From Nitrospirota bacterium (GTDB lineage Bacteria; Nitrospirota; Thermodesulfovibrionia; Thermodesulfovibrionales; JdFR-88), in NCBI GenBank assembly GCA_021812785.1, contig JAKAMR010000034.1:1-23801 (forward strand): a DNA stretch of 23,801 nt, given 5' to 3'. This document shows, one piece after another, positions 6,482 to 15,644 of the stretch; the stretch's first letter is position 1; each line of letters begins with the position of its first letter. A program made the translations under genes and the position numbers. The notes under the pieces are model-generated. The model saw only the letters and a list, made by a program, of their open reading frames with translations. It was not told where the DNA came from and did no database searches.

Positions 6482-7864
6482 ATGAAGACGCGCCTTAAAA
6501 GCCTCCCAAGCGTTGACGAGATGCTCAAGGGCCCGGATGGCCGCAACTGGCTTTCCCTCTATCCAAGAAGGTTTGTGCTCAAGGGCATAAGGGAGCACAT
6601 CGAGAGCCTTAGAAGCGCGATAAGGAAAGGAGGATCGCCGGAAACGGACCCAGCCTCCATATCGCGCGGCATCGAATGCCTGATACAGGGCTACGTGGCC
6701 CCAAGCCTTCGGGCGGCAATAAACGCAACCGGCGTTGTCCTGCACACCAACCTGGGAAGGGCCCCGCTTTCGGAGGCCGCGCTCAAGGGTGTGGTAGAGA
6801 TATCAAAGGGGTATTCCAACCTCGAATACAACCTTGAGGAAGGGAAAAGGGGCAAACGGTATGCCCATCTGCGGGAACTGATAAAGGAGATCACCGGCGC
6901 TCCGGACGCCACTGTCGTCAACAACAACGCCGCTGCCGTCCTTCTGGCGCTCTCCTCTCTGGCAAAAGGAAAGGAAGTGATAGTCTCCCGCGGAGAGCTT
7001 GTGGAGATAGGCGGCTCCTTCCGCGTGCCTGACGTTATGGCTCAGAGCGGTGCCGTCCTGCGGGAGGTGGGCACGACCAACAAGACGCACTTGAGGGACT
7101 ATGAAAGGGCGATTTGCGATGAGACCGCGCTTATCCTGAAGGTGCACCAGTCAAATTACAGGATCACAGGCTTTACATCGGATGTGTCCGTGGAGGAGCT
7201 TGTGGCCCTTGGCGGGAAAAATTCCATACCGGTGATGTTTGACCTGGGGAGCGGATGCCTGTTCGATCTCAGGACCCGGGGTGTGGGGTCGGAGCCTGTC
7301 GTGAGAGAGGTCGTGCAGACCGGCGTGGACCTTGTCACCTTCAGCGGGGACAAGCTCCTTGGCGGACCTCAGGCGGGTATCGCTGCCGGAAAGCCGCAGG
7401 TGATAGAAAAAATGAACCAGAACCCGCTGGCAAGGGCGCTTAGGATAGACAAAATGACGTTGGCCGCCCTGCAGGCCACCTTCTTTGCGTATGCGGACGA
7501 GGAAAAGGCACAGACGGAGATCCCCACTCTGAGGATGCTGCTTGAAAGCCCGGAGTCCATTCGTGAAAGGGCCGGAAGGCTTGCCTCCGGGATCAGGGCG
7601 AAAGAGGGCATTTTCATAGAGGTGGTGGAGGATTTTTCCGAGGCAGGCGGCGGCTCGCTGCCAGGCGTGAGCCTGCGGACCTTTTGCGTTTCCGTCCGGA
7701 GCAAAAACCTGCTTTCGCCAAACCGGATGGAAGAGAAGCTGAGGACAGGCTCCCCGCCGGTTATCGCCAGGATAAAAGAGGACGCCCTTGTTCTTGATGC
7801 AAGGACCATTGCCGATGACGAGGTGCAGACGGTGGCGGAGCGCCTTAACGGGATCCTGCAGTAA
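6482..7864 (+). CDS. selA: L-seryl-tRNA(Sec) selenium transferase
   Basis: PLP enzyme that converts Ser-tRNA(Sec) to Sec-tRNA(Sec) using selenophosphate, allowing UGA to be read as selenocysteine. About 460 residues, typical length. Family blocks are visible: LPSVDEML near the N-terminus, INATGVVLHTNLGRAPLS, NNNAAAVLLAL, VGTTNKTHLRDYE and SGDKLLGGPQAG, where Lys291 is the PLP-binding lysine. The frame stays open to a TTG at 6410, and ATG 6467 is a real alternative (it has GATACT six bases before it); ATG 6482 gives the usual N-terminus (KSLPSVDEML). No selB, selD, tRNA-Sec or recognisable selenoprotein is in the window. It follows the magnesium cluster by 89 bp and may be transcribed with it. 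Confidence 0.95.
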   Translation: MKTRLKSLPSVDEMLKGPDGRNWLSLYPRRFVLKGIREHIESLRSAIRKGGSPETDPASISRGIECLIQGYVAPSLRAAINATGVVLHTNLGRAPLSEAALKGVVEISKGYSNLEYNLEEGKRGKRYAHLRELIKEITGAPDATVVNNNAAAVLLALSSLAKGKEVIVSRGELVEIGGSFRVPDVMAQSGAVLREVGTTNKTHLRDYERAICDETALILKVHQSNYRITGFTSDVSVEELVALGGKNSIPVMFDLGSGCLFDLRTRGVGSEPVVREVVQTGVDLVTFSGDKLLGGPQAGIAAGKPQVIEKMNQNPLARALRIDKMTLAALQATFFAYADEEKAQTEIPTLRMLLESPESIRERAGRLASGIRAKEGIFIEVVEDFSEAGGGSLPGVSLRTFCVSVRSKNLLSPNRMEEKLRTGSPPVIARIKEDALVLDARTIADDEVQTVAERLNGILQ

Positions 7865-7892
7865 GGTTGATCAGATTTTTTGATTCCCGTGG

Positions 7893-7915
7893 GTGTGGGG
7901 GCTGAGCCCCCACAC
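7893..7915. terminator. Strong GC hairpin between convergent selA and osmC-family genes
   Basis: A perfect 10-bp stem (7893-7902 with 7906-7915) and a 3-nt loop lie between the two converging genes. No U-tract follows on either strand, so it is not a canonical intrinsic terminator. It may be a bidirectional transcription stop, an mRNA 3'-end stabiliser or one copy of a dispersed palindromic repeat. Confidence 0.5.
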
Positions 7916-7941
7916 ATTAAAGGGCGGGTTAGGGAAAAACC

Positions 7942-8424
7942 TTACTCTTCCGTGTTCAACACGTAATCCACAATTACTTCCATGTCTTTTCTCATGCTGT
8001 GATAGACGGAGCAGTATTTTTCATGCGAAAGGGCAACCGCTTTTTTCACCTGTTTTTCCGTTATGTTCCTGCCCGTGATGGTCAGCACCATCTGGACGCG
8101 GGTGAAATACTGGGGCGGGGTGGGGTTCCTTTCGCCTATGATGTCTATCTTGAAATCGGAGATCTCCCCCCTCATCTTCTGCAGGAATGAGACCGTGTCT
8201 ATGGCCATGCAGCCAGCCAGCGAAAGAAGAAGGCTTTCCGTAGGCGCGCAGCCCCATTCTATCTTCGCGTCGAAGTCCACCTCATAGCCGCGCTGGGTGC
8301 GGCCGTGAAAGATGAGGTCCCTTTCCCATGTAAGCGTCCCCTTCATGGCGGGGGCGACTTTTTCCTTGTAACCTTTAAGTGAAGATGCGTCCAGTTCGGC
8401 TTCCTTCTTTTTTTCTTCGGGCAT
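7942..8424 (-). CDS. OsmC/Ohr-family protein
   Basis: A 160-residue OsmC-family protein. Members are thiol peroxidases that reduce organic hydroperoxides with two cysteines, though many YhfA-like members are uncharacterised. Both family cysteines are present: Cys in SLAGCMAIDTVSFLQKM (about residue 92) and Cys in SHEKYCSVYHSM (about 137). The EWGCAPTESLLLSLAGC block and RGYEVDFDAK strand match the family. The first 25 residues are a charged, lysine-rich extension. Start: AAAAAAGGAGG lies 6 bases before the ATG on the minus strand, an excellent binding site. It sits downstream of purF (162 bp gap) but probably has its own promoter. A role in oxidative or sulfur stress is inferred from the family. 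Confidence 0.9.
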   Translation of the reverse strand: MPEEKKKEAELDASSLKGYKEKVAPAMKGTLTWERDLIFHGRTQRGYEVDFDAKIEWGCAPTESLLLSLAGCMAIDTVSFLQKMRGEISDFKIDIIGERNPTPPQYFTRVQMVLTITGRNITEKQVKKAVALSHEKYCSVYHSMRKDMEVIVDYVLNTEE

Positions 8425-8586
8425 TCCCGGCCTCCTTTTTTGTCAGATCAAAGATAGTTGCAGATATAAGAATCTATATTAAATAATCCGCGGAGAAATT
8501 TCGAGTATGGGAGGGCTCAAAAAGCAGTAAGGTATCAGGATTTCAGGCGCCCGGATGATGGAGGCGAAACGGAAAAGAAGCTGTTT
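8425..8586. other. Intergenic region between purF and the OsmC-family gene
   Basis: No ORF or strong hairpin is seen. An AT-rich stretch at about 8453-8482 could hold the minus-strand promoter of the OsmC-family gene, but no convincing -35/-10 pair can be picked. Confidence 0.3.
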
Positions 8587-9990
8587 TTAAAACATCATCT
8601 CCAGCTGGCTTTCCTGGCCCGGGAATACTATGGGGTATTCATTATTGAAGCAGGCCTTGCAGAAGTTGTCAGGGTCCGGTATGGCCTTGAAAAGCCCCTC
8701 GATGCTAAGGTAGGCCAGGCTGTCCGCCGTTATATAACGCCGTATCTCCTCCACGTTATGGCTTGAGGCTATCAATTCCTGCCTGGTCGGGGTGTCTATG
8801 CCGTAGAAGCACGGCCCCTTGGTCGGCGGGGAGCTTATCTTCATGTGCACCTCGCGGACATTGCCCCCCTCGCGCAGCATTTTTACGATCTTTTTGCTGG
8901 TCGTCCCTCTCACTATGGAATCGTCTACGACTATGACCCGCTTGCCCTGAAGGAGGTCCCTTACCGGGTTCAGCTTTATTTTCACCCCGAAATGCCTTAT
9001 GCTCTGCTTGGGCTCAATGAAGGTCCGGCCTATGTAGTGGTTCCTGATGAGCCCGAAATCAAAAGGTATGCCGCTTTGCTCCGAGTAGCCAAGGGCCGCG
9101 GGGACGCCGGAGTCCGGCACGGGGATTACGAGGTCTGCGTCAACAGGCTCCTCTATCGCAAGCTGTTTGCCCAGTTGCTTGCGCACGCTGTTCACGCTGT
9201 GGCCTCCAAAGATACGGCTGTCCGGACGGGCGAAGTAGATATATTCGAATACGCAGAAGGCCCGCCTTGGGGCCACAATGCACTTTGGGTAGGAAGTCAG
9301 CCCGTTAGCGTCTATCACCACCATTTCGCCGGGCTCCACGTCCCTTACGTATTCGGCGCCTATGAGGTCGAACGCGCAGGTCTCCGAGCTGACCGTGTAT
9401 GCGCCGTCTACCTTCCCGATGCTGAGCGGCCGGACGCCGAAGGGGTCGCGGACGGCTATGAGCTTCTTTTCGGTGAGGATGATGAGGCTGTAGGAGCCCG
9501 CTATCTCCCGCAGGGCCATGATTATACGGTCTTTAAGGTCTTCCTCCCTGGTGTGGGCGATTAGATGGATGAACACCTCGCTGTCGGAGGTGGACTGGAA
9601 TATCGCCCCTTCCTTCTCAAGGGACTTTCGCAGCTCGAAGGCGTTTATGAGATTGCCATTATGAGCTATGGCGAGCTGGCCCATGGAGAAGTTGGCCAGT
9701 ATCGGCTGTACGTTTTTAGGATTGCTGCCGCCTGCCGTGGAGTATCTGTTGTGGCCGATCGCCATATAGCCTGGCAGCTTCTTCAGGCGTTTTTCATTGA
9801 ATATGTCGGCCACAAGGCCGACCGATTTTTCCAGGTGGAGCTGCTTTTCGTCCGAGGAGCAGATGCCCGCGCTCTCCTGCCCGCGGTGCTGAAGGGCATA
9901 AAGCCCAAGATAGACAAGGTTTGCCGCCTCGGGATGACCGAAGACCCCGAACACCCCGCATTCTTCCCTGAACTTATCTTGATTCCACAC
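8587..9990 (-). CDS. purF: Amidophosphoribosyltransferase (PurF)
   Basis: First step of de novo purine synthesis: PRPP plus glutamine gives phosphoribosylamine. 467 residues. Cys11 in [10 protein letters not shown] is the N-terminal nucleophile of the class II glutaminase, exposed after removal of a 10-residue propeptide. The PRPP loop [13 protein letters not shown] lies at about 345. The four cysteines that ligate the [4Fe-4S] cluster in the B. subtilis enzyme are matched by Cys in [14 protein letters not shown], in [10 protein letters not shown] and in NFCKACFN, so this is an oxygen-sensitive Fe-S type PurF. The start is GTG at 9990, 17 bp inside the end of purL, so the two are translationally coupled. 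Confidence 0.97.
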   Translation of the reverse strand: MWNQDKFREECGVFGVFGHPEAANLVYLGLYALQHRGQESAGICSSDEKQLHLEKSVGLVADIFNEKRLKKLPGYMAIGHNRYSTAGGSNPKNVQPILANFSMGQLAIAHNGNLINAFELRKSLEKEGAIFQSTSDSEVFIHLIAHTREEDLKDRIIMALREIAGSYSLIILTEKKLIAVRDPFGVRPLSIGKVDGAYTVSSETCAFDLIGAEYVRDVEPGEMVVIDANGLTSYPKCIVAPRRAFCVFEYIYFARPDSRIFGGHSVNSVRKQLGKQLAIEEPVDADLVIPVPDSGVPAALGYSEQSGIPFDFGLIRNHYIGRTFIEPKQSIRHFGVKIKLNPVRDLLQGKRVIVVDDSIVRGTTSKKIVKMLREGGNVREVHMKISSPPTKGPCFYGIDTPTRQELIASSHNVEEIRRYITADSLAYLSIEGLFKAIPDPDNFCKACFNNEYPIVFPGQESQLEMMF

Positions 9991-12220
9991 GGTCTTTCAG
10001 AGAATTTTTATGGGCCTGGGCAAGCCGGCTTACGGGCAACTTTATCTCCGTGCCGATCCTGAGGTCTTTGCCTCCCGTCTTCCCTATATGGGAGACAGGG
10101 ACGCCCCGTTTTTCACAAAGAAGCCTGAACGCGGGAAGGTCCTTTTCGGAAAGGCTTGCGACAACCCTCCCGGCAGACTCTCCAAACAGAAGCGCGTCTT
10201 TCCTTATCCCTGGCGCCGAAAGCCCTTTCACATCCAAAGAAACATCCGCCCCCATGTTCCCCGAGATCGAAGACTCCGCCAGCGCGGCGGCCAGCCCCCC
10301 CTCGGAGCAGTCATGGGCGCTGTGCAGAAGCGGCGCGGCCTCAAGCAGAAGCGCATGCAGCCTGCTTTCGGCCTCAAGGTCCAGCGACGGCGGCACGCCT
10401 TTTTCCATCCCATGTATGACGGCCAGGTATTCGGAGCCGCCGAGCTCCTCCCTGGTAAGGCCCAAAACCACCACCGCATCGCCTTCCAGTTTGAACCCTT
10501 GAGTAAGGTGTTTTTCTACATTTTCAAGTATTCCGACCATCCCGATGGTGGGGGTCGGGTATATGGCCTGGCCTTTCGTTTCGTTGTAAAAACTCACGTT
10601 TCCGCCTATGACAGGGGTTTGAAGAGCGCGGCAGGCCTCGCCTATGCCCTTCACGGCGTTTACGAACTGCCACATGACCTCCGGCTTCTCCGGGTTGCCG
10701 AAGTTCAGGTTGTCGGTGACGGCCAAGGGCTTTGCGCCGGAACAGGCTATGTTCCTTGCGGCCTCGGCCACCGCGTGCATTCCGCCCAGATAGGGGTCCA
10801 GATAGCAGTAGCGGCTGGAGCAGTCCACGGTCATGGCCAGGCCCCTGGTGCCGTCCGCTCCGCTTTCCTTCACCCTGATGACAGCGGCATCCGAACCGGG
10901 CAGCACCACCGTGTTGGTCCTTACCATGTGGTCGTATTCCCGCCAGATCATCTCCTTTGAGGCGATGTTCGGAGAAGACAGGAGCTCCAGGAGCACCTTG
11001 TTATAGTCGCCCGGAAGCGGTACGGAGTTCAGGTCCAGGCTCTGGAGGCCGTCCTGCCAGGCCGGCCGCTCATATGGCCTGTCGTAGAGCGGCGCTTCGC
11101 TTGATATCTTCGCCGCGGGTATGCGCGCCACCGTGTTTCCGTTCCATTTTACCGTTAAAAAACCGTCGTCCATGACCTTGCCCACGACTACCGCCTCAAG
11201 GTCCCATTTGCGGAAGATGCCAAGCAGCTCTTCTTCCTTGCCCTTTTGCGCCACTATGAGCATGCGCTCCTGGCTTTCAGAGAGCATGAACTCATACGGG
11301 ATCATGTCCTTTTCGCGGGGCGGCACTTTTTCTATGTACAGCTCTATGCCGGTGCCGGCCCTCCCGGCCATCTCCGAGGAGGAAGATGTGAGCCCGGCCC
11401 CTCCCATGTCCTGGATGCCTACGATGAGGTCCTTGCCCATGGCCTCCAGGCAGGCCTCAAGAAGGAGTTTTTCGGTAAAAGGGTCCCCGACCTGGACGTT
11501 TGGCTTTTTCTGCTCGGCATCGTCGGTGAACTCTTCGCTCGCCATGGTGACCCCGTGTATGCCGTCGCGCCCGGTCTTTGAACCCACATATATGACAGGG
11601 TTTCCCGCCCCGGAGGCGTATCCTTTGAATATCTTTTCCTTTTTGACTATGCCAAGGTTAAAGACGTTTACGAGGATGTTTCCCCCGTAACATGGATGGA
11701 AATATACCTCCCCGCCCACGGTGGGCACCCCTATGCAGTTGCCGTAACCGGCTATGCCGGATACCACACCCGACAGCAGGCGCCGCTGAAGGGGGTCCTC
11801 AAGCTGGCCGAACCTGAGAGAGTTGAGGCTGGCCACCGGCCTGGCCCCCATGGTGAAAATATCCCTGAGTATCCCGCCCACGCCCGTTGCGGCCCCTTGG
11901 TAAGGCTCGATGAACGAGGGGTGGTTGTGGGACTCCATCTTGAACACGGCGCACAGGCCTCCGCCAATGTCTATCACCCCGGCATTTTCGCCGGGGCCCT
12001 GCACCACCCACGGGGCCGATGTCGGGAAATTCCTGAAATGGATCCTGGAGCTCTTGTAGGAGCAGTGCTCGCTCCACATGACTGAGAAGATGCCCAGCTC
12101 GGTAAATGTGGGCACCCGGCCAAGGATTTCGAGGATCTTGGCGTATTCACCGGCCGTAAGGCCGTGTTCCTTTATGAGAGATTCGTTTATTTCCGGTTCT
12201 TTCAATCGAGATGAACCCAC
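9974..12220 (-). CDS. purL: Phosphoribosylformylglycinamidine synthase subunit PurL (small type)
   Basis: ATP-dependent conversion of FGAR to FGAM in purine synthesis. At 748 residues this is the small PurL, which works with separate PurQ (glutaminase) and PurS subunits; neither is in the window. Visible motifs include [11 protein letters not shown] (about 48-58), [20 protein letters not shown] (about 92-111), [12 protein letters not shown] and, in the second half, [14 protein letters not shown], matching the paired PurM-like halves with their ATP sites. Start: GTG at 12220 on the minus strand, with no Shine-Dalgarno sequence; TTG at 12205 is a less likely alternative. TATGAT at 12280-12275 could be the -10 box, giving a leader of about 45-50 nt. 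Forms an operon with purF. Confidence 0.96.
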   Translation of the reverse strand: MGSSRLKEPEINESLIKEHGLTAGEYAKILEILGRVPTFTELGIFSVMWSEHCSYKSSRIHFRNFPTSAPWVVQGPGENAGVIDIGGGLCAVFKMESHNHPSFIEPYQGAATGVGGILRDIFTMGARPVASLNSLRFGQLEDPLQRRLLSGVVSGIAGYGNCIGVPTVGGEVYFHPCYGGNILVNVFNLGIVKKEKIFKGYASGAGNPVIYVGSKTGRDGIHGVTMASEEFTDDAEQKKPNVQVGDPFTEKLLLEACLEAMGKDLIVGIQDMGGAGLTSSSSEMAGRAGTGIELYIEKVPPREKDMIPYEFMLSESQERMLIVAQKGKEEELLGIFRKWDLEAVVVGKVMDDGFLTVKWNGNTVARIPAAKISSEAPLYDRPYERPAWQDGLQSLDLNSVPLPGDYNKVLLELLSSPNIASKEMIWREYDHMVRTNTVVLPGSDAAVIRVKESGADGTRGLAMTVDCSSRYCYLDPYLGGMHAVAEAARNIACSGAKPLAVTDNLNFGNPEKPEVMWQFVNAVKGIGEACRALQTPVIGGNVSFYNETKGQAIYPTPTIGMVGILENVEKHLTQGFKLEGDAVVVLGLTREELGGSEYLAVIHGMEKGVPPSLDLEAESRLHALLLEAAPLLHSAHDCSEGGLAAALAESSISGNMGADVSLDVKGLSAPGIRKDALLFGESAGRVVASLSEKDLPAFRLLCEKRGVPVSHIGKTGGKDLRIGTEIKLPVSRLAQAHKNSLKDRVESR

Positions 12221-12328
12221 ATGCGTCAGATCAAATCAAAAATCTGGAAACGGTCTCTGAACCTCGTCTATTTTATCATAGCGGCAGGTTTAAAAGTAAA
12301 CATGTACAGGGCAGAAAATTCCGGCCAG

Positions 12329-12805
12329 CTACTGCGGGTAGATGAAGGGGTTCCCGGTAAGGACGGCATTGAACTTAAGCGGTTTGCCGGTAAGCTCTAA
12401 GACCGCCATCCCGCGCTCGCTGTCTTTTTTTCCGTCTTTGGTCCAAACGCCGCTCCACTGGACGTTTACGGTAACGCCCTTGCTGCTGACGTCAATCCAT
12501 TTGGTGGTGAAGGTAAGCTTTACGGTATCGAACCTGTCCAGGTTAGGGATTATATCAGCATAGCCTTTTTCCGTGCTGACCGCTTTTATCGTAGCGCTAT
12601 CTTTTGAGGCATAGCCGCGCCGCAGCGCCTGGACGACAGCGTCCGCCTTATTGAAATAGACAGCCCCTTCCGGGACCGGCTTGATCTGCTTTTTTGAGCA
12701 CCCGGCGGCCAGCGCCAGAAGGCAGACAAACAAGACCGCCAGAGAGCGTCCCACCGGGATTTGCTGGTTTTTGAACTCTTTTTCTTTCAGAAAAATCCTG
12801 TACAT
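12329..12805 (-). CDS. Small lipoprotein of unknown function
   Basis: A 158-residue protein with a basic N-terminus, a hydrophobic core (SLAVLFVCLLALAAG) and a lipobox ending at Cys36 (LAAGCSKK), so it should be lipidated and anchored in an envelope membrane. The mature part has a short helical region (ADAVVQALRRGYASKDSATI) followed by alternating polar/hydrophobic strands (VKLTFTTKWIDVSSKGVTVN, VQWSGVWTKDG), which resembles NTF2-like domains. I do not recognise a named family. No Shine-Dalgarno sequence precedes the ATG; instead TAAGAT lies six bases before it. It ends 108 bp before purL and is probably independent of purine synthesis. Confidence 0.8.
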   Translation of the reverse strand: MYRIFLKEKEFKNQQIPVGRSLAVLFVCLLALAAGCSKKQIKPVPEGAVYFNKADAVVQALRRGYASKDSATIKAVSTEKGYADIIPNLDRFDTVKLTFTTKWIDVSSKGVTVNVQWSGVWTKDGKKDSERGMAVLELTGKPLKFNAVLTGNPFIYPQ

Positions 12806-12811
12806 GGTTTT

Positions 12812-12817
12812 ATCTTA
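12812..12817 (-). promoter_or_regulatory. Possible -10 element of a leaderless lipoprotein transcript
   Basis: TAAGAT (minus strand) lies exactly six bases before the lipoprotein ATG at 12805, and no ribosome binding site is present. This is the spacing expected if the transcript starts at the start codon. No -35 box is evident. Confidence 0.3.
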
Positions 12818-12932
12818 AGTTTTGTTTTCGCCGTTTTGCCTGTGCGGGCTGCTCCGGCGCGCGCCGCCCGAAATTGCAATATACATCATTATCCATATGC
12901 AGGGCCCCTGGGTCAACCCAAGGCTGTCAAAC

Positions 12933-13105
12933 TTATGCTTCGGGGCTCATTTTCCGCTGTTTTTTCCCCTTGAATGTAGGGGCGAATCCGTACATGTCAT
13001 GGCACATCCTGAGCCTGGCCGTATAGACTTTCCTGGCGCTTTCTTCCAGGCAGTCCAGCCGCGCCTTCAGCGCTTCCGCCCGCCTGATGCGGGACCCGGG
13101 CTCAT
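12933..13105 (-). pseudogene. Broken small ORF, about 57 residues with a single-base frameshift near its start
   Basis: On the minus strand the frame ending at TAA 12935-12933 reads as a basic, helical protein: RRAEALKARLDCLEESARKV, then YTARLRMCHDMYGFAPTFKG and a KKQRKMSPEA tail. It has no usable start codon; the in-frame stop is at 13109-13107. An ATG at 13105, preceded by a weak AGG, lies one base out of frame, and inserting one G in the GGG run at about 13099-13097 would join it to the frame (MSPGSRIRRAEALK...). So this is either a recent frameshift mutation, a sequencing error in a short G run, or a chance frame. I do not recognise the family. Confidence 0.4.
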
Positions 13106-13177
13106 CCTATGAAAATATTTTTATTTTTTCGCTGCACCGGGTCTGTTATCCTGATATAAAGGGCGGAGGCGCTGATT

Positions 13178-13777
13178 TTGGAGCCCGAAGAGAAGATAAG
13201 CGGCATTTATGAGCTTTTCCTGAAGCTGGTTGATGCTTTGGAGCTTGAACGGAAAGGTGCGGTTTATTTACGCGCCCTATTCCTGGAAGAGGCGGACAGG
13301 CTTATACGGGAAGTGCGCAGTCATCAGCAGGCCCTGGCTTCAAGGCTCCAGGGGAGGGGATCGAAGGGAAAAGACCCGTCGCTTCTGAAGTATGCCTCCA
13401 TCCACGGTCATATCGACAGAATATGCGAACATATGGAGAACATGAGCAAGGCGCTCAGCGCCAGGTGCATGGAGGGAATCCGGTTCAGCGATAAGGCTGC
13501 GGACGAGGTTGATTATCTTTTCGGTGAGCTGAAGGACATACTATCAGGCACATCAAGCCTGCTTGCGGGAGCGAAAGATATCGCACTGGCCGGCAGCGTG
13601 GGGCAGGCGGAGCTTGCTTTTTCCGTAAGCGTGGGCGGGTTCGAAGTGCGCCACGGTGAGCGCATAGCCCACGGGATATGCCTTCCCAGGGCGTCTTCCA
13701 TTTATATGGAGATGCTTGATTCCTTCAGGGCCATCGCATGGCACTCAAAGGAGATAGCGCAGGAGCTGCAGGACTGA
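13178..13777 (+). CDS. PhoU-like helical-bundle protein
   Basis: A 199-residue, mostly helical, soluble protein. The last third carries a block with the PhoU-type spacing (HGERIAHGICLPRASSIYME, then MLDSFRAIAWHSKEIAQEL), like the PhoU domains at the C-terminus of NptA/DUF47-type phosphate proteins. PhoU proteins bind metal clusters and regulate phosphate uptake. The usual Glu/Asp-rich metal motifs are not clearly conserved here, so the function is uncertain. Start: TTG at 13178, with GGAGG eight bases upstream; no ATG fits. No pst or phosphate-transporter gene is nearby, so it stands alone. It ends 4 bp from the convergent glycosylation operon. Confidence 0.6.
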   Translation: MEPEEKISGIYELFLKLVDALELERKGAVYLRALFLEEADRLIREVRSHQQALASRLQGRGSKGKDPSLLKYASIHGHIDRICEHMENMSKALSARCMEGIRFSDKAADEVDYLFGELKDILSGTSSLLAGAKDIALAGSVGQAELAFSVSVGGFEVRHGERIAHGICLPRASSIYMEMLDSFRAIAWHSKEIAQELQD

Positions 13778-13781
13778 ATTT

Positions 13782-15644
13782 TTAGCGGAGGTCCCGGCCT
13801 GCCGCCCGGGTTGCAGGGGCCGCAGCCTTCCGTGGATAATAATTGAAAAGGGTGCTTATCCTGTCCCTGACCCAGGAAGGGTACATATCATATATCTGCT
13901 GGGCCTGCCGGTCGTAGCCAAGGGCCTCAAGCGCGTCGGCCCTGTTTATATCGAATATGGGATTTGAGCCCGAGTAGCCAAGTATATTTTCGATCTCCAC
14001 GATCTCCTTGAATACATCCTTCTTGTCCATCCCGTATTTTTGGATGATCTTCCTGTTATTGGCGGTATTTCTTACGAATATCGCCTGGTTGTTTTTCAGG
14101 AAAACGAGCTTCCACCCAGGGTTGGTCACAAGGGTAACAGGAAGGGGCACTATGTAGCCGGATTCCCTGAAGACCACGGGGACCAGTATGAAGTTTATGT
14201 TATATGCGTCAAGGTTCTGCTCCCATCCCGGATAGCTTTTCAAAATCGCATCTGCAATGGTGTTTACGGAATTGTTCAGGGCCCGGCCGTCGATAAAAAC
14301 CTTGTAATCCGGATAAAGGTCCCAGATCAGGAAACCGCCCCAGGTGTAAAAGTTATACATCGGCGGGTCGATGTGGTTTTTCTTGAGGAACCGGTCGGCG
14401 CTTATCGGGTACCATGGAGAGACCCATTGCTTTGTTATGCGCGGTTTCAGCGGCCATGCCATTGGCGAGGTTATATAGAAGGTGCACCATGCCGCCGTAA
14501 CGATCATGAGGGCGGCAAAGAAGGCCGTCAATTTCTTGAAACTCCCGAGCTCAAGCAGGCTTTTGCCATAATAGAACGAGAGTATGATAATCGAGAACAT
14601 GAGCCCCCTGGCGTAATAATTTGCAAAGAAAGAGACAAAAAATACCGTAAAGAGCTCAGGCAAGTCTATATCCCGCTTCAGCCAGTACTTCGCCGCAAGC
14701 AGAAAGACCAAAAGCGCTGTGAATGCCCAGTAGAAAAGGAGCCAGTGGTAGTACAGGACCTTGTAAAAATAGATAAGGGGCCTGAACTCAAGGACCACGT
14801 TTGCGACCCATTGGCCGCCGCCCCCCTTAAGGCCCACAGTGTGCTGTATGTCGTTAAGAAACTTGCTTGCAAGCCCGGTGAGATAGTTATAGCTAAGGGA
14901 ATAGCCGTCCGGGTTGAGCCCCGAGGCGGCAAGGCCCGCCAGCGCAGCCGCAAACAGCAGGTAATCAGGTTTCACTGCTGCTCCCCTCAACCTCTTATAA
15001 CCCCATTTGACAGCTTCGCCCGCCGCATACAGGAGAATTATCACTATGCCCACAATGAAACCTGCATGGACGTTTGCCCAGAGCGCCATTAAAAGGGGCA
15101 GCAATATGGCAGAGACCTTGCTTTTGCGCCTTATGCCCTCAAGCAGCATTATCGCAAAAAGGGAAAACAGGAAAGATATGCCTTGCGGCCTCTCATAGGT
15201 GTAGAAAAGCATGATTCCCGTAAGCAGCGCTCCAAAGGCGGAGGATGCCAGCGCCATCCATGGCTTCAGGCCCTTTTTCACAAGCCATACATATATGAAG
15301 AACATGGGCAGGATTATCAGGAGGCCGCGCAGCAGTCCTATGCCCTCATAGCTGTCAAGCGCATAGGCGCCGTAGTAAATGACCTGGCCAAGCCATTCGG
15401 ATTTAAGGCCTTGTCTTTCAACTTTGGGCAGAGGTTTTGGCGACGTATAAGAGAACGGGTCCGTATTGGGCAGCGACCTGGTCTCAACCGTCTGCTGGCC
15501 CGTCCTCAGGTGCCACCACAGGTCAGGGTCGTTCAGGGAGAAATTTGTCGTTATGCCGAAGACCCAGGCAAAAAAAATCAGGGCCAGGAAATGCCAGGCC
15601 CATATTTTAGCTCTGCTGTTCTGTGCGTCCGTAGATGTCATCAA
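13782..15644 (-). CDS. Polytopic membrane protein, GT-C glycosyltransferase-like
   Basis: A 620-residue membrane protein with about ten to twelve hydrophobic spans in the first 400 residues and a soluble C-terminal domain of about 220 residues. After the first span comes LNDPDLWWHLRTGQ; an acidic pair in the first extracytoplasmic loop is the hallmark of GT-C glycosyltransferases, which use polyprenol-linked sugars. The C-terminal region has a GGFLIWDLYPDYKVFIDGRA block typical of this group of uncharacterised proteins. It overlaps the end of manC by 38 bp and lies downstream of a polyprenol-phosphate mannose synthase, which supports a mannosyltransferase facing the periplasm. The donor and acceptor are unknown. 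Two successive ATGs at 15644 and 15641 are equally possible starts. Confidence 0.65.
   Translation of the reverse strand: MMTSTDAQNSRAKIWAWHFLALIFFAWVFGITTNFSLNDPDLWWHLRTGQQTVETRSLPNTDPFSYTSPKPLPKVERQGLKSEWLGQVIYYGAYALDSYEGIGLLRGLLIILPMFFIYVWLVKKGLKPWMALASSAFGALLTGIMLFYTYERPQGISFLFSLFAIMLLEGIRRKSKVSAILLPLLMALWANVHAGFIVGIVIILLYAAGEAVKWGYKRLRGAAVKPDYLLFAAALAGLAASGLNPDGYSLSYNYLTGLASKFLNDIQHTVGLKGGGGQWVANVVLEFRPLIYFYKVLYYHWLLFYWAFTALLVFLLAAKYWLKRDIDLPELFTVFFVSFFANYYARGLMFSIIILSFYYGKSLLELGSFKKLTAFFAALMIVTAAWCTFYITSPMAWPLKPRITKQWVSPWYPISADRFLKKNHIDPPMYNFYTWGGFLIWDLYPDYKVFIDGRALNNSVNTIADAILKSYPGWEQNLDAYNINFILVPVVFRESGYIVPLPVTLVTNPGWKLVFLKNNQAIFVRNTANNRKIIQKYGMDKKDVFKEIVEIENILGYSGSNPIFDINRADALEALGYDRQAQQIYDMYPSWVRDRISTLFNYYPRKAAAPATRAAGRDLR

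Larger units (their letters stand above)
12806..13177. other. 372-bp region without an intact gene
   Basis: It lies between the divergent lipoprotein and PhoU-like genes. The left part (12818-12932) shows nothing I can name. Positions 12933-13105 hold a minus-strand reading frame that looks coding but is broken. The right part (13111-13164) is AT-rich (runs of A and T at 13111-13129) and probably carries the promoter for the PhoU-like gene, with TATAAA at 13155-13160 as a possible -10 box but no matching -35. Confidence 0.5.

Noticed and set aside
7942..8424. Selenoprotein version of the OsmC-family gene, suggested by neighbouring selA
   Set aside because: Both active-site positions are ordinary Cys codons, and there is no in-frame TGA in the gene.
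10010..10960. Long plus-strand ORF of 316 codons opposite purL
   Set aside because: Shadow of the purL reading frame in high-GC DNA; no start signal or recognisable protein features, and purL is unambiguous.
12822..13112. Plus-strand ORF of 96 codons in the gap before the PhoU-like gene
   Set aside because: Pro/Phe/Arg-rich sequence, no ribosome binding site and no family resemblance; the opposite-strand frame at 12933-13105 looks more like protein.
14040..15092. Plus-strand ORF of 350 codons opposite the GT-C-like gene
   Set aside because: Low-complexity shadow frame without hydrophobic or domain pattern; the opposite strand encodes a coherent membrane protein.
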